Assembly: GCA_017508895.1 (NCBI GenBank)
Contig: JAFWRA010000140.1
Span: 1 to 25,990 of the forward strand
Length of the DNA: 25,990 nucleotides
Direction: 5' to 3'
From: Bacteroidales bacterium
Lineage (GTDB): Bacteria > Bacteroidota > Bacteroidia > Bacteroidales > F082
Shown here: positions 1-7,364 of the stretch, piece by piece
Layout of the letters: the number at the start of each line of letters is the position of its first letter
Numbering within the stretch: position 1 is the first letter of the stretch
The notes under the pieces: model-generated
What the model was told of the DNA's origin: nothing
The model's database searches: none
Seen by the model: the letters and a program-made list of their open reading frames with translations, nothing else
Position numbers and translations under genes: made by a program

Positions 1-347
1 TGCCGCCTCCCATAGATTCCCGCCTACGCACATGCCCCCGCAGGAATGACATGGGAGGCTGATTTGACGTGTTCTTCAGGTTGAAACAGGCAGCAGAAAG
101 CATGTCATTCCTGCGCTGGGCAGAAACAGGCTCCAACAGCTATGTCATCCCCGCGTGGGCTGGTGGGCAAAGGCATGGGATCTATAGCTGTTGGGGCCGT
201 CATTTAATGGTTGTTATCTTCTTTGAACCGCCTCCCATAGATTCCCGCCTACGCACTTGTCCCCGCTGGAATGACATGGGAGGCTGGTTTTGACGTGTTC
301 TTCAGGTTGAGACAGGCCTCTGCAGGAATGACATGGAAGGATGGCTG
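1..347. repeat. Palindromic repeat block, left copy (cut by window edge)
   Basis: Contains two 55-bp palindromes with arms CCTCCCAT/ATGGGAGG (5-59 and 230-284), a palindrome with arms CCAACAGCTAT/ATAGCTGTTGG (133-194), and a left half only of a third type (CAGAAAGCAT, about 92-119) that is cut short. Inside the arms the core reads ATTCC or ATCCC on one side and GGAAT or GGGAT on the other. The block ends with an orphan right half (about 322-340). The same order of pieces recurs at 665-986, so the two blocks are direct repeats flanking the GIY-YIG gene. Short open frames here are translations of the repeat and are not called as genes. Confidence 0.9.
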
Positions 348-352
348 ATTAC

Positions 353-634
353 CTACACCTCGAACAAATCCTTCCTTTCAGGGTTGATAGTATCTATCAG
401 TCTTTCTTTTTCCGCTCTTGATAGCATTTTGATTTCTTTCTCCCTTACTATGGCCTGATCTATCAAACCAAAATCTTCATAGTATACCAATTTATGGCAT
501 TTGTATTTTGCCGTAAATGCAGATCCACTACCTTCCTTGTGCTCTCTAACACGCCTATCGAGGTCATTGGTAACTCCCGTGTATAAGGCTTTGCCGTTGG
601 CACTTTGCATCATATAGACCCAATAGGTTTTCAT
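353..634 (-). CDS. Small GIY-YIG nuclease-like protein
   Basis: A 93-aa single-domain protein of the short GIY-YIG family (UPF0213/YhbQ-like, related to the UvrC N-terminal domain). Visible motifs are the first strand WVY (residues 5-7), the YTG that stands for YIG (18-20), the catalytic Arg in DLDRR (27), His32, the YYE segment (51-53), the metal-binding Glu in REKEIK (65) and a terminal NP (83-84). The set of active-site residues looks complete, so nuclease chemistry is plausible. No partner domain or substrate is evident. The gene is flanked on both sides by direct copies of a palindromic repeat block: its stop lies a few bases from an orphan half palindrome and its start about 30 bp from the next block. 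That setting suggests a link with the repeats, but this is inference. The family is widespread and its cellular role is poorly defined. Confidence 0.85.
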   Translation of the reverse strand: MKTYWVYMMQSANGKALYTGVTNDLDRRVREHKEGSGSAFTAKYKCHKLVYYEDFGLIDQAIVREKEIKMLSRAEKERLIDTINPERKDLFEV

Positions 635-664
635 TTGTTGAATCTTTTATTTTTTTCTTCTTTG

Positions 665-986
665 TGCCGCCTCCCATAGATTCCCGCCTACGCACTTGCC
701 CACGCTGGAATGACATGGGAGGCTGATTTGACGTGTTCTTCAGGTTGAAACAGGCAGCAGAAAGCATGTCATTCCTGCGCTGGATTGCGCGAGGGCATGG
801 AATCTATGCTTTCTGATGCCGTCATTCATGGTTGTTATCTTCTTTGGTCCGCCTCCCATAGATTGACTACGTCGAATGCAGAGCATTTCCCGCCTACGCA
901 CTTGCCCGCGCTGGAATGACATGGGAGGCTGGTTTGACGTGTTCTTCATGTTGTTACAGACCTCTGCAGGAATGACATGGGAGGCT
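665..986. repeat. Palindromic repeat block, second copy
   Basis: Directly repeats the block at 1-347. It holds a 55-bp palindrome with CCTCCCAT arms (669-723), a complete palindrome with CAGAAAGCAT/ATGCTTTCTG arms (758-815, extendable to 753-820), a second CCTCCCAT palindrome (851-929) that carries a 24-bp insertion at 865-888, and an orphan right half (967-986). The distance between the two CCTCCCAT arms is 182 bp, matching the 183-184 bp unit of the array at 7834-8376, which lies in the opposite orientation. The block fills the gap between the MarR stop and the GIY-YIG start. Confidence 0.9.
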
Positions 987-990
987 AGAT

Positions 991-1443
991 TTACCAAGGC
1001 TCCGTCTGCTTCCCGAAGTCGCTGATGTTGCCGCAGACCTTCTTCAACACGGTGACAAACGTCTGCACGTCATCCTCAGGGATGCCCTCCAATGCCTTGT
1101 TCATCGTGTCGATGGCCAGTTGCTTGGTGGAGTCCTTGAGCGCCATGCCCTCGGCAGTGACCACGATGTTGTTCACGCGGCGGTCGTCCTTCGCCACCGA
1201 GCGGGCGACCAAGCCCTTCTTCTCCAAGTTGTCGATGAACTGTGTCACCGAGTTCTTGTCCTTCTGGATGATGAAGGCGATGGCCTGCTGGGTGAGCGTG
1301 CCCTCGTTCCACAACGTGTCCATGACGAGGTACTGCTCTGCCGTCAGGTTCACCCCGTTCTTCTTGAACACCTCTGCCAGGTACTTCTTGAGCCTGCAAT
1401 TCAAGATGTTGACGTAGACCCCTGCTTGTTTTACAAGTATCAT
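991..1443 (-). CDS. MarR-family transcriptional regulator
   Basis: A 150-aa winged-helix regulator of the MarR type and usual length. The DNA-binding part runs from the helix around LTAEQYLVMDTL, through TQQAIAFIIQKDKNSVTQFIDNL (helix-turn-helix), to the wing signature DRRVNNIVVTAEG at about residues 87-99. The ends carry the helices used for dimerisation. MarR proteins usually repress their own gene and nearby efflux or stress genes and release DNA on binding a phenolic or oxidising ligand; the ligand here cannot be read. No efflux or redox gene is adjacent in the same transcription unit. Three ATTATC-type half sites sit upstream around its promoter and suggest autoregulation. The stop codon directly abuts a half palindrome of the repeat block. 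Confidence 0.9.
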   Translation of the reverse strand: MILVKQAGVYVNILNCRLKKYLAEVFKKNGVNLTAEQYLVMDTLWNEGTLTQQAIAFIIQKDKNSVTQFIDNLEKKGLVARSVAKDDRRVNNIVVTAEGMALKDSTKQLAIDTMNKALEGIPEDDVQTFVTVLKKVCGNISDFGKQTEPW

Positions 1444-1498
1444 ATTATCCCATTTTTATGATTATCGTAATGTTTGGAAATGCAAAGATAGGGATAAT
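1444..1498. promoter_or_regulatory. Candidate MarR operator half sites
   Basis: ATTATCCC at 1444-1451 and its complement GGGATAAT at 1491-1498 form 8-bp inverted arms. A third ATTATC lies at 1461-1466. The sites fall in the promoter spacer and in the transcribed leader, where repressor binding would block transcription. Binding by the adjacent MarR protein is inference. Confidence 0.4.
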
Positions 1499-1515
1499 CC
1501 TTGGAGTTTCGCAAA
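1483..1515 (-). promoter_or_regulatory. Promoter of the MarR gene
   Basis: Read on the minus strand, 1490-1483 is TATCTTTG, an exact match to the Bacteroidota -7 core TAnnTTTG. TTTG (1515-1512) lies 21 bp further upstream as the -33 element. Transcription would start about 30 bp upstream of the MarR ATG. Confidence 0.7.
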
Positions 1516-1586
1516 TGTCTGGACAAAAAAAAGGCCAGCAGCCGAAACCACTGACCCTTCTTTGATAATTAAGTAACTGTTCAAAA

Positions 1587-1722
1587 TTAGACTTCGGGAC
1601 GATGACTTGTGACTATGACAATGACCGCTTCAACCAAGGGCTGAAACTTCAGCATCCCCGTGGAAGCGGTCATAATCATTGTCAATGGTCATAGTCAAAA
1701 AGTCCCGTAGTCTCGCGTCTAA
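1587..1722. repeat. Large nested inverted repeat (136 bp)
   Basis: Arms pair in order from the outside: TTAGAC 1587-1592 with GTCTAA 1717-1722; CGGGAC 1595-1600 with GTCCCG 1702-1707; TGACTATGAC 1610-1619 with GTCATAGTCA 1688-1697; ATGACCGCTTC 1621-1631 with GAAGCGGTCAT 1663-1673; and a small apical hairpin GCTGA/TCAGC at 1640-1653. It lies 3' of the 90-aa exported protein gene, in the 322-bp gap before the MarR promoter, and could act as a terminator or RNA-stabilising hairpin. The outer modules reappear at 16483-16519, so it belongs to a dispersed family. Confidence 0.85.
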
Positions 1723-1765
1723 TACGTAAACTAATCTTGCTCAACTACTTGAGATGCTATGCTTT

Positions 1766-2038
1766 TTAATCCTCTTTGCGCTTCTTGGCCACCAAGTAGG
1801 CGGCGCCGAGGGTGGTCAGCAGGGCGATACCTGTGCCCAAGGGTCCGTCGGCATCCTGGTCATCAGTCTCGCCGTGGCCGGGAAGCAACAAGGCATCTTC
1901 TCCTGCTTTTGCACCAAAAATGCTGGATTCTTTTCCCATGCCGAAGAGACCTCTCTCTTCGTACACTTCCACATCCTGTGCGAAAGCCGTTGCGCACATG
2001 CTCAATACGATGGCGATTGTCATTACAAGTTTCTTCAT
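1766..2038 (-). CDS. Small exported protein with PLGTG/TM/basic C-terminal tail
   Basis: A 90-aa protein with an N-terminal signal peptide (MKKLVMTIAIVLSMCATAFA, cleavage after about residue 20) and a short acidic and Gly-rich middle. The C-terminus is tripartite: PLGTG at about 66-70, a hydrophobic stretch (IALLTTLGAAYLVA), then KKRKED. This layout resembles short Bacteroidales exported proteins with a Pro-Gly motif, a transmembrane helix and a basic end, and recalls C-terminal sorting signals. It is not a T9SS domain. No enzyme domain is visible and the function is unknown. A sorting peptidase partner is not present in the window. The gene stands alone between two large hairpin regions, so it is probably a single-gene transcript. 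Confidence 0.75.
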   Translation of the reverse strand: MKKLVMTIAIVLSMCATAFAQDVEVYEERGLFGMGKESSIFGAKAGEDALLLPGHGETDDQDADGPLGTGIALLTTLGAAYLVAKKRKED

Positions 2039-2093
2039 TGCTTATGTTGTTGTTTATTTGTTGATCGTTGAATTGTTGAATTGTTGTTGGATT

Positions 2094-2232
2094 ATGGCTT
2101 ATGGCCTATAGCCAATGGCCTGCGTGTGCCTAAGGCTCGGTTGAAGGCCATTTGGCTCTTGGCTTATGGCTGCTTTTTTCGTGGTACTTACCACTCGGTA
2201 AAAACAGCCATAAGCCATAGGCCATGGGCCAT
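2094..2232. repeat. Iterated GGCTTATGGC-type repeats with a strong hairpin
   Basis: Variants of GGCYTATGGC and its complement recur at about 2094-2128, 2159-2172 and 2205-2232. GGCTTATGGCTG (2161-2172) pairs perfectly over 12 bp with CAGCCATAAGCC (2205-2216). T- and A-runs and an inner GTGG/CCAC hairpin (2181-2194) extend the fold. It fills the gap just 3' of the large T9SS gene on the minus strand, where it may end that transcript. Confidence 0.7.
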
Positions 2233-2234
2233 AG

Positions 2235-5200
2235 TTATCTCACCACCACCTTTTGGACCTTCACGTTCTCGCCGTTGATGAGGCGGAGCATGTAGACGCC
2301 CGTTGTGGCGTTGATGGCCTTGCTGCAGCTGCCGCTGATGGTCTCGCTGCTGAGGATGCGGCCGTTGATGTCGATCACCTGCAGGGTGGCGTTGCCTTCG
2401 TTGTTGACGATGAGGTTGCCGTTGCTGAAGAAGGCGAAGCTGGATTCGTCAGCCTCGTCAGTGCCGTTGGCGGCAAACACCAGCTTGAAGCGGTTCGCAT
2501 AGTCGTTGGTGTTGGCTTCGAAGGTGTAGCTCGGGGTTTGGAGCAGGTCGACGTCCATGCCGGTCATGTTATCGATGAGGTGGAGGTAGTTCATGTCGAT
2601 GTTCTCGGCCTCGACGGCGAGGGTGTAGGTGCCGTTTTCGCTGGCGCGGAAGCTGACGGGCAGTTCGGCCTCAGCGGCGCTGCGGACAATAGCCATTTCC
2701 TCGTTGCCTTGTTGGAAGTAGACATGGCTGATGTTATTGTTGAGATAGAACTTGTTCATACCACGACCTTCACCAATGCGAACACGAACATTGTCAACTT
2801 GCTTGGCGTTCTCAACAAGTTTGATGTTGACTGCCTTGCTTTCCTCTAATAAGGAAGGATCAAGGAAATAGACAGTCTCATTGTCATTTGCTGTTTGAAC
2901 AAGAATGGCATTGCAAGGTGCAATGTCATTGCTTGAAGCTTCAAATGCGCCACCATCAGAGGTTAACACTTGGTAATCAACAAGATTGAATTCTTCATCA
3001 ACAACAGCGACATTGTAAGGCAACGGATTACCAATCAGGTTGAAACCTTTATGAGCCACGGTGACATCATATACATCAGATGAAGGCGCTTCGTTCAAGT
3101 CTCCAGCAAACTCAATAATTGTATTGCTACCACTGGCATAAAGGTAACCGACTTCAGGATCGATGGTGTAAGCACCAGCCTTATAATTAATCCATTCGCG
3201 TTCATGGGTATTATCGAACTTGTAAAGGTCATAATAACTAGTAAGCAGACCATTGACATTGGCAGCGGTAAGATTGTCGTAAATGGGGGAAGCAATGAGT
3301 TTATAGCCAGCGTTGTTGTCTTGGCTATAAGTGCAAGCCTCGATGTTCTTTTGTACCGTGGCTGCAACCGAGTTACCAATATATTGGGCACCGTCTTCGA
3401 TAATGAAGTTAGCTGCACTCAGATTATTGGACAGCTCATTTTCACCCATATTCAGCGTTATGCCATTCGGGATGATGGAAGGGCCAACGATAGAGACATT
3501 GGCAGTAGGATTTGCAAGGAACACGCGGGTATAACGAGCCGTGGTGGTAACAGGTGTAGGCGTAGGCACACCACCTTCAGTGTATTTATAGAGTTGGATG
3601 GGTTGTTGACCTGCATTCTTGTAATAACGGAATCTGTAATTATTTTCATTATTTGTAGAATTGAACCTTAAAGACATTGTACTTCCTTCAAAGACAGCAG
3701 AGATAACGGCATTGCCATTATTGTCAATATCGAAGCTATTAGTATAAGTACCAGCAAGATCTGTTTGGTTCAAACCATTGCTGTTGCTTGAGACGCCAAT
3801 ATACTTACCACTAGCCGACTTTAAGGTTCCGTTGGTAACATCAATTGTAAAAATAGCTGCGTCAATTGCTTCAGAAGAGGCAATCACATCTTCATCAATA
3901 GAAACAACAATAGTATTGTGAGCAGCGTCCAGAGACTCTAAACCACCATTAAAAGCCACTTGTTCTTCTTCATTAACAATCAGATAATTACCATCGGTGA
4001 TGTCGTCGGAGCTGGTCACTTTTTCGTATGTAGCACCTTCGCGGTTGCCCTTGGCAGCACCAACGGTGGTGGAGTGTTGATAGACAGCATAGAAAACTGT
4101 CTCTTCATCGGTAAGGATGAAACTACCATTGAGCAAGTTTGTCACGTCATTGGGATCAGTGGTCCAACCAACAAAGGTGAAGTTGCTGTTGAGATTAGTA
4201 CCATCGGCCAAGATGATTTCCTCACCCACATATGCATCAATTAACTCACCTTCAAGACCATTGATGGAATAGTCGTATATGGCTTCTATTTGAACAGGTT
4301 GAAACTCCTCTATATCATTGGCGCTGCGGGGATAGATTCTCAAGCTATGTTCATAAACACCAGTCACAGTGTATGAATTACCTTCTTCAACATCTTCGCT
4401 ATAATCGTACATATCTGTCTTGACGGTAATAGTGTTTGTACCATCGGAGAAGTTAGATCCATTGTAGGCAAGATTCTCGAATGTCAGAACCGCACCAGTC
4501 TTAATGCCGTTGGTCAGTTGGCTGGCCGTCACCACCTGAGGCGTAACAGACCCACCCGTTCCAACAGTAAGACCTTCCATCCCATTGGTAACACCCTTCA
4601 GTTCGGCGGCACCGTAATAGAGCACCAAACGACAATCAACAGTACCTGTCAATGTGTTGCCAGCAACAAATCCATGATCTGACTGATAGATAATAAGACC
4701 ATTCGTGCCATCAGAGACAAAAGCTTGACTGCCTTTAACTCCAGTAACAACCCAACCTCCGAAACTAACCTTCACATTGGCCTCAGTAGAAGTAGCTGCA
4801 TTGAAAATGTCTTCAATAGAACTATAAATCACAGGAGCAGCAGCTTGGGTAATCGTAACGTCCTTGGTAGCAAGAACTACGTCGTTCTTTACGTAATTCA
4901 AAGTAACCACAGCAGTACGAGTCGTGGTGGTGGAACTGTTGGCATCGCATGTAAAAGAAACAGACTCTGCGCCAGGTGTGCCAAAAGATAAGTTGGTTAT
5001 GGTAGCGCCATCAGCGACTACTGGTTGAATCGTGGCGTCCGAATCAGGATTGTCAATAGTATAATTGATAGTGCCACTCGTGGCATCGTATGCGATGTTT
5101 ACGTCGGATGCATTGATAGCAGGATCAGTGCTCACAACTTGACGCTTGTAGTATTTGAATGTCTGACCTGCGATATTACTACCAGTCGTATTTGATGTGT

Positions 5201-6338
5201 AGCAGCGCCAATCTTGAGAATTATAAATGCCAATATAACGAGCGGTCGAAAAACCAACTTTTAAATAGCCATTAGAAACAGTAAATGCATGAATTTCTGT
5301 AGTATTTGAATTTGGCTTACCTACACGCACACCATTATTTGCATCTGTGCAATAAATATATCTTGTCATGTCACCACCATTGGGGTAGAATGTGTAACCA
5401 TTGGTAGCATCGCCGCTGATATTGAACTTAAGATCATCTGTAACAGGTGCATTATTTGTGTTGATTTTGCCATTAGCAATTGTGACAACAATAGCGGCTG
5501 GTGCACTACTTGTTCCATTTGCAGAAGACAAAGCATAGGTACTACCATTATCTCCCACAATCACGAAAACATCGTTTGTTTCAAGGTCTGCCAAAGCGGT
5601 TTCAACCCATTCGTATTGGGTGACGTTAGGATCAGCAACCCACTGCGCTGTAACGGTTACATTGCTGGCAGGCATAGTGAACTGGTTGTTGGTAACAGTA
5701 AGGGTGTTATTGGAAGCGTCCTTAACTAACCAAGAATCCCAAATCTTGCCCTCAGGAGCGGTAAAACTATTTGAAAGCAATGTAACCGTGGCATTTTCCT
5801 CATATGGGCTGTTGCTATCAGTCATCGTGCCAGTGCCACCGTTGGCATCGTAGGTCACGGTGTAGGTAGGAGTAGTGCCTCCTGAAGAATAAGTAACTAC
5901 TATCTGTGTCCATCTCGCTTGTGCATTTGCATGCAAAGTGATGGAAGATGCTGATCCCGTCCACGTTCCAACATACCCAGAATACGAATAACTACCAGCG
6001 CCACCAGTAGGAAGACCTAACTTACTAGGTCCATTGTTAGATGTTCCGCTTGCAGTACATGTAATTTCAATTTTTGTGATTGTTGGACCTGAAATTGTGA
6101 TATCACTACCTTGGTACTCACGGACATGAACATCAGCGCCATAGGCTTTTGTCGAAGTAATAATGACACCATTTTGGGTTGCTGTGCATGCACTTCCACT
6201 GCCAGAGGTTCCTTGCCCTTCATAAACAGTATAAGAAAATGTCTCCGAAGCTCTTGTCTGTCCCCACATCCCCATCGGGATAGCGAGGCTTACGAGCAGC
6301 GCGAGGGCTGCAAAAAGTTTTGTAAATCTTCTTGTCAT
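2235..6338 (-). CDS. Large multidomain T9SS-secreted surface protein
   Basis: A 1367-aa exported protein. A signal peptide (about 1-27, ending near MWGQ) is followed by a beta-rich region, an InlB/Listeria-Bacteroides B-repeat (about 158-234, beginning YTVTYDANGGTGTM), and a beta-trefoil-like module (about 241-400). Next come a BACON-like beta domain ending VTITQAA (about 405-500), an OB-fold/DUF5689-like module (about 505-640), a second degenerate B-repeat (about 680-760) and a second trefoil-like module (about 770-930). The last 75 or so residues form a T9SS type A sorting domain (NGNLIV...ATLQVIDINGRIL...GVYMLRL...KVVVR). It is probably exported across the outer membrane and anchored to the surface, perhaps binding glycans or host proteins; no catalytic motif was seen. 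The sorting-domain DNA (2235 to about 2750) is visibly GC-richer than the rest. Domain limits are estimates. Confidence 0.85.
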   Translation of the reverse strand: MTRRFTKLFAALALLVSLAIPMGMWGQTRASETFSYTVYEGQGTSGSGSACTATQNGVIITSTKAYGADVHVREYQGSDITISGPTITKIEITCTASGTSNNGPSKLGLPTGGAGSYSYSGYVGTWTGSASSITLHANAQARWTQIVVTYSSGGTTPTYTVTYDANGGTGTMTDSNSPYEENATVTLLSNSFTAPEGKIWDSWLVKDASNNTLTVTNNQFTMPASNVTVTAQWVADPNVTQYEWVETALADLETNDVFVIVGDNGSTYALSSANGTSSAPAAIVVTIANGKINTNNAPVTDDLKFNISGDATNGYTFYPNGGDMTRYIYCTDANNGVRVGKPNSNTTEIHAFTVSNGYLKVGFSTARYIGIYNSQDWRCYTSNTTGSNIAGQTFKYYKRQVVSTDPAINASDVNIAYDATSGTINYTIDNPDSDATIQPVVADGATITNLSFGTPGAESVSFTCDANSSTTTTRTAVVTLNYVKNDVVLATKDVTITQAAAPVIYSSIEDIFNAATSTEANVKVSFGGWVVTGVKGSQAFVSDGTNGLIIYQSDHGFVAGNTLTGTVDCRLVLYYGAAELKGVTNGMEGLTVGTGGSVTPQVVTASQLTNGIKTGAVLTFENLAYNGSNFSDGTNTITVKTDMYDYSEDVEEGNSYTVTGVYEHSLRIYPRSANDIEEFQPVQIEAIYDYSINGLEGELIDAYVGEEIILADGTNLNSNFTFVGWTTDPNDVTNLLNGSFILTDEETVFYAVYQHSTTVGAAKGNREGATYEKVTSSDDITDGNYLIVNEEEQVAFNGGLESLDAAHNTIVVSIDEDVIASSEAIDAAIFTIDVTNGTLKSASGKYIGVSSNSNGLNQTDLAGTYTNSFDIDNNGNAVISAVFEGSTMSLRFNSTNNENNYRFRYYKNAGQQPIQLYKYTEGGVPTPTPVTTTARYTRVFLANPTANVSIVGPSIIPNGITLNMGENELSNNLSAANFIIEDGAQYIGNSVAATVQKNIEACTYSQDNNAGYKLIASPIYDNLTAANVNGLLTSYYDLYKFDNTHEREWINYKAGAYTIDPEVGYLYASGSNTIIEFAGDLNEAPSSDVYDVTVAHKGFNLIGNPLPYNVAVVDEEFNLVDYQVLTSDGGAFEASSNDIAPCNAILVQTANDNETVYFLDPSLLEESKAVNIKLVENAKQVDNVRVRIGEGRGMNKFYLNNNISHVYFQQGNEEMAIVRSAAEAELPVSFRASENGTYTLAVEAENIDMNYLHLIDNMTGMDVDLLQTPSYTFEANTNDYANRFKLVFAANGTDEADESSFAFFSNGNLIVNNEGNATLQVIDINGRILSSETISGSCSKAINATTGVYMLRLINGENVKVQKVVVR

Positions 6339-6430
6339 TTTGTTTGTTGTTTTTAATTGGTTGTTATTTAAGTATTTAAGATTTAAAATTTAAAATTCAA
6401 AGATTTAAAATTCAAAGATTCAAGATTCTT
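6337..6430. repeat. AT-rich repeat plus leader, copy 1
   Basis: A leader of about 50 bp (6337-6387) followed by short iterated units of the type GATTTAAA/GATTCAAA (to about 6430). The whole arrangement recurs at 6951-7053 with only a 2-nt length difference in the first 50 bp. Read on the minus strand, the repeat provides the GAATCTTGA that ends the toxin gene, and the leader runs directly into the start codon of the T9SS gene. The two copies bracket one toxin-antitoxin pair. Confidence 0.85.
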
Positions 6431-6719
6431 TTTCGTGCATGTTTTGGGCATGGCAGGCATCTACTACGGTTACCGTTTCTCCATCGAAAGTGTATGCAAA
6501 ATACCATTTGTCGGTGTTGGCCATGTGGTAGCCCTCCCATTGCTTGAGGGTCGGTTCACGCCGCAGCAAGGAGCGCTCAATCTGGTAGATGGAATCAGTA
6601 GCGTCATCAATGTTCTTATGCATCAATTCCTCTGAATACGCATGCTTATACTTCTTCGCAACATTGTGATAGAAAGAATTTATCTTTCTTGCACATCGTT
6701 TCCTGACTCGATACTTCAT
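6420..6719 (-). CDS. RelE/ParE-like toxin of a type II toxin-antitoxin pair
   Basis: A 99-aa basic protein. The C-terminal half (KWYFAYTFDGETVTVVDACHAQNMHE) matches the last strands of the RelE/ParE fold, in which a beta hairpin is followed by a short strand with acidic and His residues. The N-terminal half is helical and rich in Lys and Arg. Its start overlaps the stop of the upstream gene by 4 bp (ATGA type), the classic antitoxin-first arrangement, so it is assigned as the toxin. RelE relatives cleave mRNA on the ribosome and ParE relatives poison gyrase; the sequence does not say which applies. The last codons (Glu-Ser-stop) are supplied by the AT-rich repeat downstream, so the C-terminus may have been altered by the repeat. 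Confidence 0.6.
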   Translation of the reverse strand: MKYRVRKRCARKINSFYHNVAKKYKHAYSEELMHKNIDDATDSIYQIERSLLRREPTLKQWEGYHMANTDKWYFAYTFDGETVTVVDACHAQNMHEKES

Positions 6720-6925
6720 GGTCGAGCGTATTCTTTTCTTACAGTTTCGTGCAACATTGCACGCAGTTCTTCAACATCCATAGTCTCCTCATCCTCCAGT
6801 CGCATTTGGTGCATACGTGAGTCTATCAACTCCTGAGCCCAAAGGCGAATGGCAGCTGTGGAGTCCAGTTCGGGGAGCAACTCCCGAATGGCAACCTCGT
6901 CTATGTCTATGCTTACCGTGCACAT
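6716..6925 (-). CDS. Antitoxin of the first toxin-antitoxin pair
   Basis: A 69-aa acidic protein directly upstream of, and overlapping, the RelE/ParE-like gene. It starts MCTVSIDIDEVAIRELLPEL and continues with a predicted helical region (AAIRLWAQELIDSR) and an acidic C-terminal tail, as expected for an antitoxin that folds on its toxin. The N-terminus resembles that of the second antitoxin at 7352-7639 (both MC, a short strand, then a helix and an RLW or QLW motif), so the two pairs may share ancestry on the antitoxin side. The N-terminal part would be the DNA-binding dimerisation unit. The family was not recognised with certainty. Confidence 0.6.
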   Translation of the reverse strand: MCTVSIDIDEVAIRELLPELDSTAAIRLWAQELIDSRMHQMRLEDEETMDVEELRAMLHETVRKEYARP

Positions 6926-6950
6926 TTGTTTTTGTCCTTTCTTTCGTTCT

Positions 6951-7053
6951 ATTTTGTTTTTGTTGTTTTTAATTGGTTGTTATTTAAGTATTTAAGATTT
7001 AAAGATTCAAGATTTAAAGATTCAAGATTTAAAGATTTAAAATTCAAGATTCA
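6951..7053. repeat. AT-rich repeat plus leader, copy 2
   Basis: The second copy of the leader (6951-7003) and GATTTAAA/GATTCAAG-type units (to about 7053). It sits between the two toxin-antitoxin pairs, overlaps the last codons of the second toxin gene, and lies 26 bp upstream of the first antitoxin start. AT-rich units of the same style also occur in the secA leader. Confidence 0.85.
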
Positions 7054-7364
7054 AACCTGTCGCTGTTTTTCAATGAATTGGGGTTTTGTCGGCAGTCCCA
7101 AACCATCAATATCGAGCAGGTTTCGTTTTCATAGAGGTAGATGAGTTTATATCTGTGGAGGACAAGGACATAACGATAGTTTCTGTGGTAACGTTCGAGC
7201 AAAAGCTCTTTTGGCCCCATCTCAGGCATTAGCATCAAACGGTCACCAGCATTGAGGAGTTCTTCGGAATAAAACAAAGTCGTCTTATGAGACAGACTCT
7301 CATAATAGCGAATGATTTCTTCCATATCACGCCGAGCTGGTTCGGACCAATTCAATTGAGCCAT
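7044..7364 (-). CDS. ParE-family toxin of a second toxin-antitoxin pair
   Basis: A 106-aa protein with the ParE/RelE signature: the opening LNWSEPARRDMEEIIRYYE matches the family's W-x-x-x-A-x-x-D-x-x-x-I-x-x-Y helix. The middle has MPEMGPKEL and RNYRYVLVLHRYKLIYLYE, the strands that form the toxin core, and the gene ends near VWDCRQNP, the position of the usual terminal strand with Arg. ParE proteins inhibit DNA gyrase, and a related family cleaves mRNA. The start lies 13 bp inside the upstream antitoxin gene. The last codons and stop lie in the AT-rich repeat and give the same Glu-Ser-stop ending as the first toxin, so the terminal residues are probably not native. Confidence 0.8.
   Translation of the reverse strand: MAQLNWSEPARRDMEEIIRYYESLSHKTTLFYSEELLNAGDRLMLMPEMGPKELLLERYHRNYRYVLVLHRYKLIYLYENETCSILMVWDCRQNPNSLKNSDRFES

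Noticed and set aside
69..293. Short open frames inside the palindrome arrays (also 564-767, 740-997, 8015-8236, 8230-8517)
   Set aside because: Their peptides repeat the same words (SMGGG, PPMSFQRG, VIPAW) because they are translations of the palindromes in different frames; none has a domain or a proper start context.
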